Shown here one piece after another: positions 61,660 to 64,000 of a DNA stretch of 64,000 nt; positions within the stretch are counted from its first letter, which is position 1; each line of letters starts with the position of its first letter. The notes beneath the pieces were generated by a model. The model ran no database searches. It saw only the letters and a program-made list of their open reading frames with translations, and had not been told where the DNA came from. The translations under genes were made by a program, and so were the position numbers. This stretch comes from Xiamenia xianingshaonis (lineage in GTDB: Bacteria > Actinomycetota > Coriobacteriia > Coriobacteriales > Eggerthellaceae), in the NCBI RefSeq assembly GCF_017945865.1, contig NZ_CP072829.1, positions 744,001 to 808,000 of the forward strand, read 5' to 3'.

Positions 61660-62538
61660 ATGGGACTCATCCTTTCCCAAGAAGAGATGTGGGACCGCTC
61701 TTTGGGCGGCACGTCCGACAACAAGCAGATCACGCACTGGTGCGGCAACGTGATCTATGTGGTCATCGGCTTTCTGTGCAAGGTGCTGTTCCGCTATCGC
61801 GTCGACAACCGCGAGAGCCTGCGCGGCTTCCACAACGAGACCGGCGTCGTCGTCGTGTGCAACCACACCTCGTTTCTGGACGTCGTGTTCATTTACCTGG
61901 CCGCCCGCTGCAAGCAGTGGGTGCGCCTCATGGGCCGCGAAACGCTCTTCGACAACGCCGGCGGCCTGCTCGGGCAGGTGCTCAGCCGCGTGGGAGCCTT
62001 CCCGGTGAAGCGCGACAGCGCCGACAGGACCGCCATCAAGCGGGCGGCGGCCATGCTCAAAAACAACGAGCTCGTGGGCATTTTGCCCGAAGGCACCCGG
62101 CGCGGCAAAGGGTCGCTCGCGCCCGAGCTGCACGCCGGCGCCGCCTTCATCGCGAAGATGGGGCACGCGCCCATCCTTCCCATGACGGTGCGCAACGCCG
62201 AGAACGTCAAGCGCAAAGGCGAGCGCGTCCGCTTTCCGAAGATCACCGTGGAATACGGCGACCCCGTTCTCGTGGGCGACTTCGACTTTTTGCCGAAGGA
62301 CGAGCGGCTGGAGGCGTGCACGTGGTACGCCATGCGCGAATGCTTCGCCTTGTCGCTTCGGGTGGCGCCCGAAGAGGTGGACATGGCCGCGCTGTTTCCG
62401 AACGGCAAGGACTACACGTCGGTGTTTCAGCTGCACGAGGTGCCGCGCCACACGACGGACGAGGTCGTGGCGGCCATCCGGCGCGACCGGGAAGAAAAGC
62501 GGCGGCGCCGGGCCGAGAAGGAAGGCGGGGCGGCATGA
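61660..62538 (+). CDS. plsC: 1-acyl-sn-glycerol-3-phosphate acyltransferase
   Basis: 292 residues. It acylates lysophosphatidate in phospholipid synthesis at the inner membrane. Motif I NHxxxxD is CNHTSFLDVVF, motif III LPEGTRRGKGSLAPEL, and HAPILPMTV fits motif IV. An N-terminal hydrophobic segment (GNVIYVVIGFLCKVLF) anchors it. The C-terminus is a highly charged Arg/Glu helix (RRDREEKRRRRAEKEG), which goes beyond the ordinary length. ispH overlaps the end by four bases. Confidence 0.94.
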   Translation: MGLILSQEEMWDRSLGGTSDNKQITHWCGNVIYVVIGFLCKVLFRYRVDNRESLRGFHNETGVVVVCNHTSFLDVVFIYLAARCKQWVRLMGRETLFDNAGGLLGQVLSRVGAFPVKRDSADRTAIKRAAAMLKNNELVGILPEGTRRGKGSLAPELHAGAAFIAKMGHAPILPMTVRNAENVKRKGERVRFPKITVEYGDPVLVGDFDFLPKDERLEACTWYAMRECFALSLRVAPEEVDMAALFPNGKDYTSVFQLHEVPRHTTDEVVAAIRRDREEKRRRRAEKEGGAA

Positions 62539-63374
62539 AGGTGATCAGGGCGCGGTACGCAGGCGCCTGCTACGGGGTGCAGCGGGCCTTGAGCATGGCC
62601 AACGACGTGGTGGCGCGGGGCGAGGCGGCTTGCACGCTCGGGCCGCTGATCCACAACCCCCAGGTCGTGGACGACTTGGCCGCCCGCGGCGTGTCGGTGG
62701 CGTGTCGCGTGGAAGACGTGGCCGACGGCGACGTGATGATCATCCGCAGCCACGGCGTGACGCCGCAGGTGCGCGACGCGGCCGCCTCGCGCGGACTGGC
62801 GGTGCTCGACGCCACGTGCCCGCACGTGGCCCGCGCCCAGAAGGCGGCGGAAAACCTGGCGCGGCAGGGCTGTCACGTCGTCGTGGTGGGCGAGGCGGGG
62901 CATCCCGAAGTGGAGGGCCTCACTGCATACGCCTGCGGCGCCGGAGGCGCGGTGGACGTGGTCGCCGGCCCGGGCGAGCTGCCTGACGGGCTGTGCGACC
63001 CGGTGGGCGTGGTCGTGCAGACGACCCAGATGCAAGAGCAGCTTGACGCGGTCGTGGAAGCGCTGCGCGCACGCGGTCTGTCTCCGGTCGTGAAAGACAC
63101 CGTGTGCTTCGCGACGCGCCAGCGCCAAGAAGCGGCGGCCGAGCTTGCGCAGACGGTCGACGCGATGGTGATCATCGGCGGGCGCAACTCGTCGAACACC
63201 ACGCGGCTTGCCGAAATCTGCGCAAAAGCATGCGAGCGGTCGTTTCACGTGGAGGCCGCCGACGAGATCGATCCGGCGTGGTTTCGCGACTGCCGCACGG
63301 TCGGCGTGACGGCGGGGGCGTCCACGCCCGAAGACCAGATCCAGGCCATCGAAGACGTGCTGCGCGCCCTGTAA
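62535..63374 (+). CDS. ispH: 4-hydroxy-3-methylbut-2-enyl diphosphate reductase
   Basis: 279 residues from the ATG at 62535. Last enzyme of the MEP isoprenoid pathway; a [4Fe-4S] enzyme. The three cluster cysteines are C12 (GACYGVQRAL), C95 (LDATCPHVARAQ) and C191 (KDTVCFATRQRQ). VIIGGRNSSNTTRLAEIC and GVTAGASTPEDQI are present, with His in SHGV and GHPEVEG. ATGA overlap with plsC. Confidence 0.97.
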   Translation: MKVIRARYAGACYGVQRALSMANDVVARGEAACTLGPLIHNPQVVDDLAARGVSVACRVEDVADGDVMIIRSHGVTPQVRDAAASRGLAVLDATCPHVARAQKAAENLARQGCHVVVVGEAGHPEVEGLTAYACGAGGAVDVVAGPGELPDGLCDPVGVVVQTTQMQEQLDAVVEALRARGLSPVVKDTVCFATRQRQEAAAELAQTVDAMVIIGGRNSSNTTRLAEICAKACERSFHVEAADEIDPAWFRDCRTVGVTAGASTPEDQIQAIEDVLRAL

Positions 63375-63452
63375 AGGCGGCTGCCTGGTGCAGGCGCCGC
63401 ACGTCGCAGGCGCTCCGGCGCGGCAACACGGTATGAGAAAGCGAGGTCGGCT

Positions 63453-64000
63453 GTGGAGGTCTACCCGAATGCGGACATCGAACGAGCGGCGGCGGGCGCC
63501 GGCGCTGCCGGCTGCGACGACGCGGCTCCGCGGGCGCTCGTCGTCGCCGTCGAGCCGCAGAGCCCGGCCGACGACGCGGGCTTTGCTCCGGGCTGCTGGG
63601 TGACCTCGGTGGACGGGCATCCGGTGCGCGACCTCATCGACTGGCGCTGGCTTTCCGCCGACGACGTCATACGGCTCGGCTACATCGATCTGGACGGCGA
63701 GTCGGGCGAGATCGACCTTGAGCGCGAGCCGTGGGAGGACTGGGGCTTCACGTTCGAAGGCGTCGTGTTCGACGGCGTGCGGCAGTGTCGAAACGCCTGC
63801 ACGTTCTGCTTCATGCGCCAGCTGCCGCGCGGCATGCGCCCCTCGCTCACGCTGCGCGACGACGACTTCCGCCTGAGTTTTCTGTCCGGCACGTTCGTGA
63901 CGCTCACCAACCTTTCCGCCGCCGAGGAACAGCGCATCCTTGACCAGGTCATATCGCCTCTGCGCGTGTCGCTGCACGCGACGGATGCCGACGTGCGCCG
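63453..64000 (+). CDS. DUF512 radical SAM protein with PDZ-like start, cut by window end
   Basis: At least 182 residues, frame open to the last base, start at the GTG at 63453 after gcgagg. N-terminal PDZ-like region: PQSPADDAGFAPGCWVTSVDGHPVRDLIDWRW. The radical SAM-type cysteines are C112-x3-C116-x2-C119 in VRQCRNACTFCFMRQLPRGMRPSLTLRDDDFRLSFL. This architecture is the DUF512 family found in Clostridia and Actinobacteria, normally followed by der (engA). A place behind ispH agrees with that. The function is unknown. Confidence 0.88.
   Translation, partial: MEVYPNADIERAAAGAGAAGCDDAAPRALVVAVEPQSPADDAGFAPGCWVTSVDGHPVRDLIDWRWLSADDVIRLGYIDLDGESGEIDLEREPWEDWGFTFEGVVFDGVRQCRNACTFCFMRQLPRGMRPSLTLRDDDFRLSFLSGTFVTLTNLSAAEEQRILDQVISPLRVSLHATDADVR

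Noticed and set aside
1-64000. CRISPR array, rRNA or tRNA genes
   Set aside because: No regularly spaced repeats and no conserved RNA sequences were found in the intergenic regions that I read.

Overview
The window is 64 kb of GC-rich, gene-dense bacterial DNA. Its gene content fits an anaerobic actinobacterium of the class Coriobacteriia, most likely Eggerthellaceae. Pointers are superoxide reductase instead of superoxide dismutase, a Tat-exported [NiFe] hydrogenase with a cytochrome b, a flavin reductase-rubredoxin fusion, ThyX, an Rrf2 regulator with three cysteines, and the cluster scpA-scpB-rluB...cmk-plsC-ispH-DUF512. This placement is inferred from families and gene order; no database search was possible.

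Layout. 1-3.6 kb: end of a DUF697 gene, then a radical SAM/DUF2344 pair. 3.6-6.2 kb: engB (minus strand) and rpsB-tsf. 6.4-9.9 kb: murA, an LCP-family cell-wall gene, nfu and a small Cys-rich gene. 10-16.9 kb: lgt, superoxide reductase, pyk, an orphan HipA-like kinase, rpmE with a long tail, a flavin reductase-rubredoxin and a methyltransferase. 17.2-23 kb: thyX, a DUF1385 gene and a four-gene polar amino-acid ABC transporter. 23-29 kb is the most accessory part: a small membrane protein, a 162-bp mobile-looking repeat, murJ with an unusual N-terminal extension, nadK and a decayed GT-C-like membrane protein gene of lower GC. 29-36.7 kb: panB-panC, a HAD phosphatase, a degenerate AAA+ protein followed by an Rrf2 regulator, a MutY-like glycosylase, mntP and pheA. 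37-41.7 kb: hydrogenase small subunit, large subunit and cytochrome b, a terminator, an unknown membrane protein and the maturation protease. 41.9-52.5 kb: nth, a UvrA-like protein, mfd, a membrane protein, an ABC-F protein and trmL. 52.7-54.9 kb: a LysR regulator and serC. 55.1-64 kb: site-2 protease, scpA, scpB, rluB, tyrA, aroA, cmk, plsC, ispH and the start of a DUF512 radical SAM gene.

How the genes work together. pheA, tyrA, aroA and serC cover parts of aromatic and serine synthesis. panB and panC make pantothenate from ketoisovalerate and beta-alanine, but panD is not here. murA, murJ, the LCP protein, lgt and plsC serve the envelope. nth, the MutY-like protein, the UvrA-like protein and mfd deal with DNA damage. 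Superoxide reductase, flavin reductase-rubredoxin, Nfu and the Rrf2 regulator suggest management of oxygen and Fe-S stress in an anaerobe. The hydrogenase probably feeds electrons from H2 through cytochrome b to the quinone pool.

The most interesting non-coding signal is a family of short intergenic repeats: four substantial copies and three fragments. They share ends resembling ctagggaaacgctgattaa and a common core, and look like a miniature inverted-repeat element. The most interesting protein signals are a motif repeated three times in the MurJ N-terminal extension and an AAA+-like protein with a destroyed Walker A motif. No tRNA, rRNA, CRISPR array or phage was seen.
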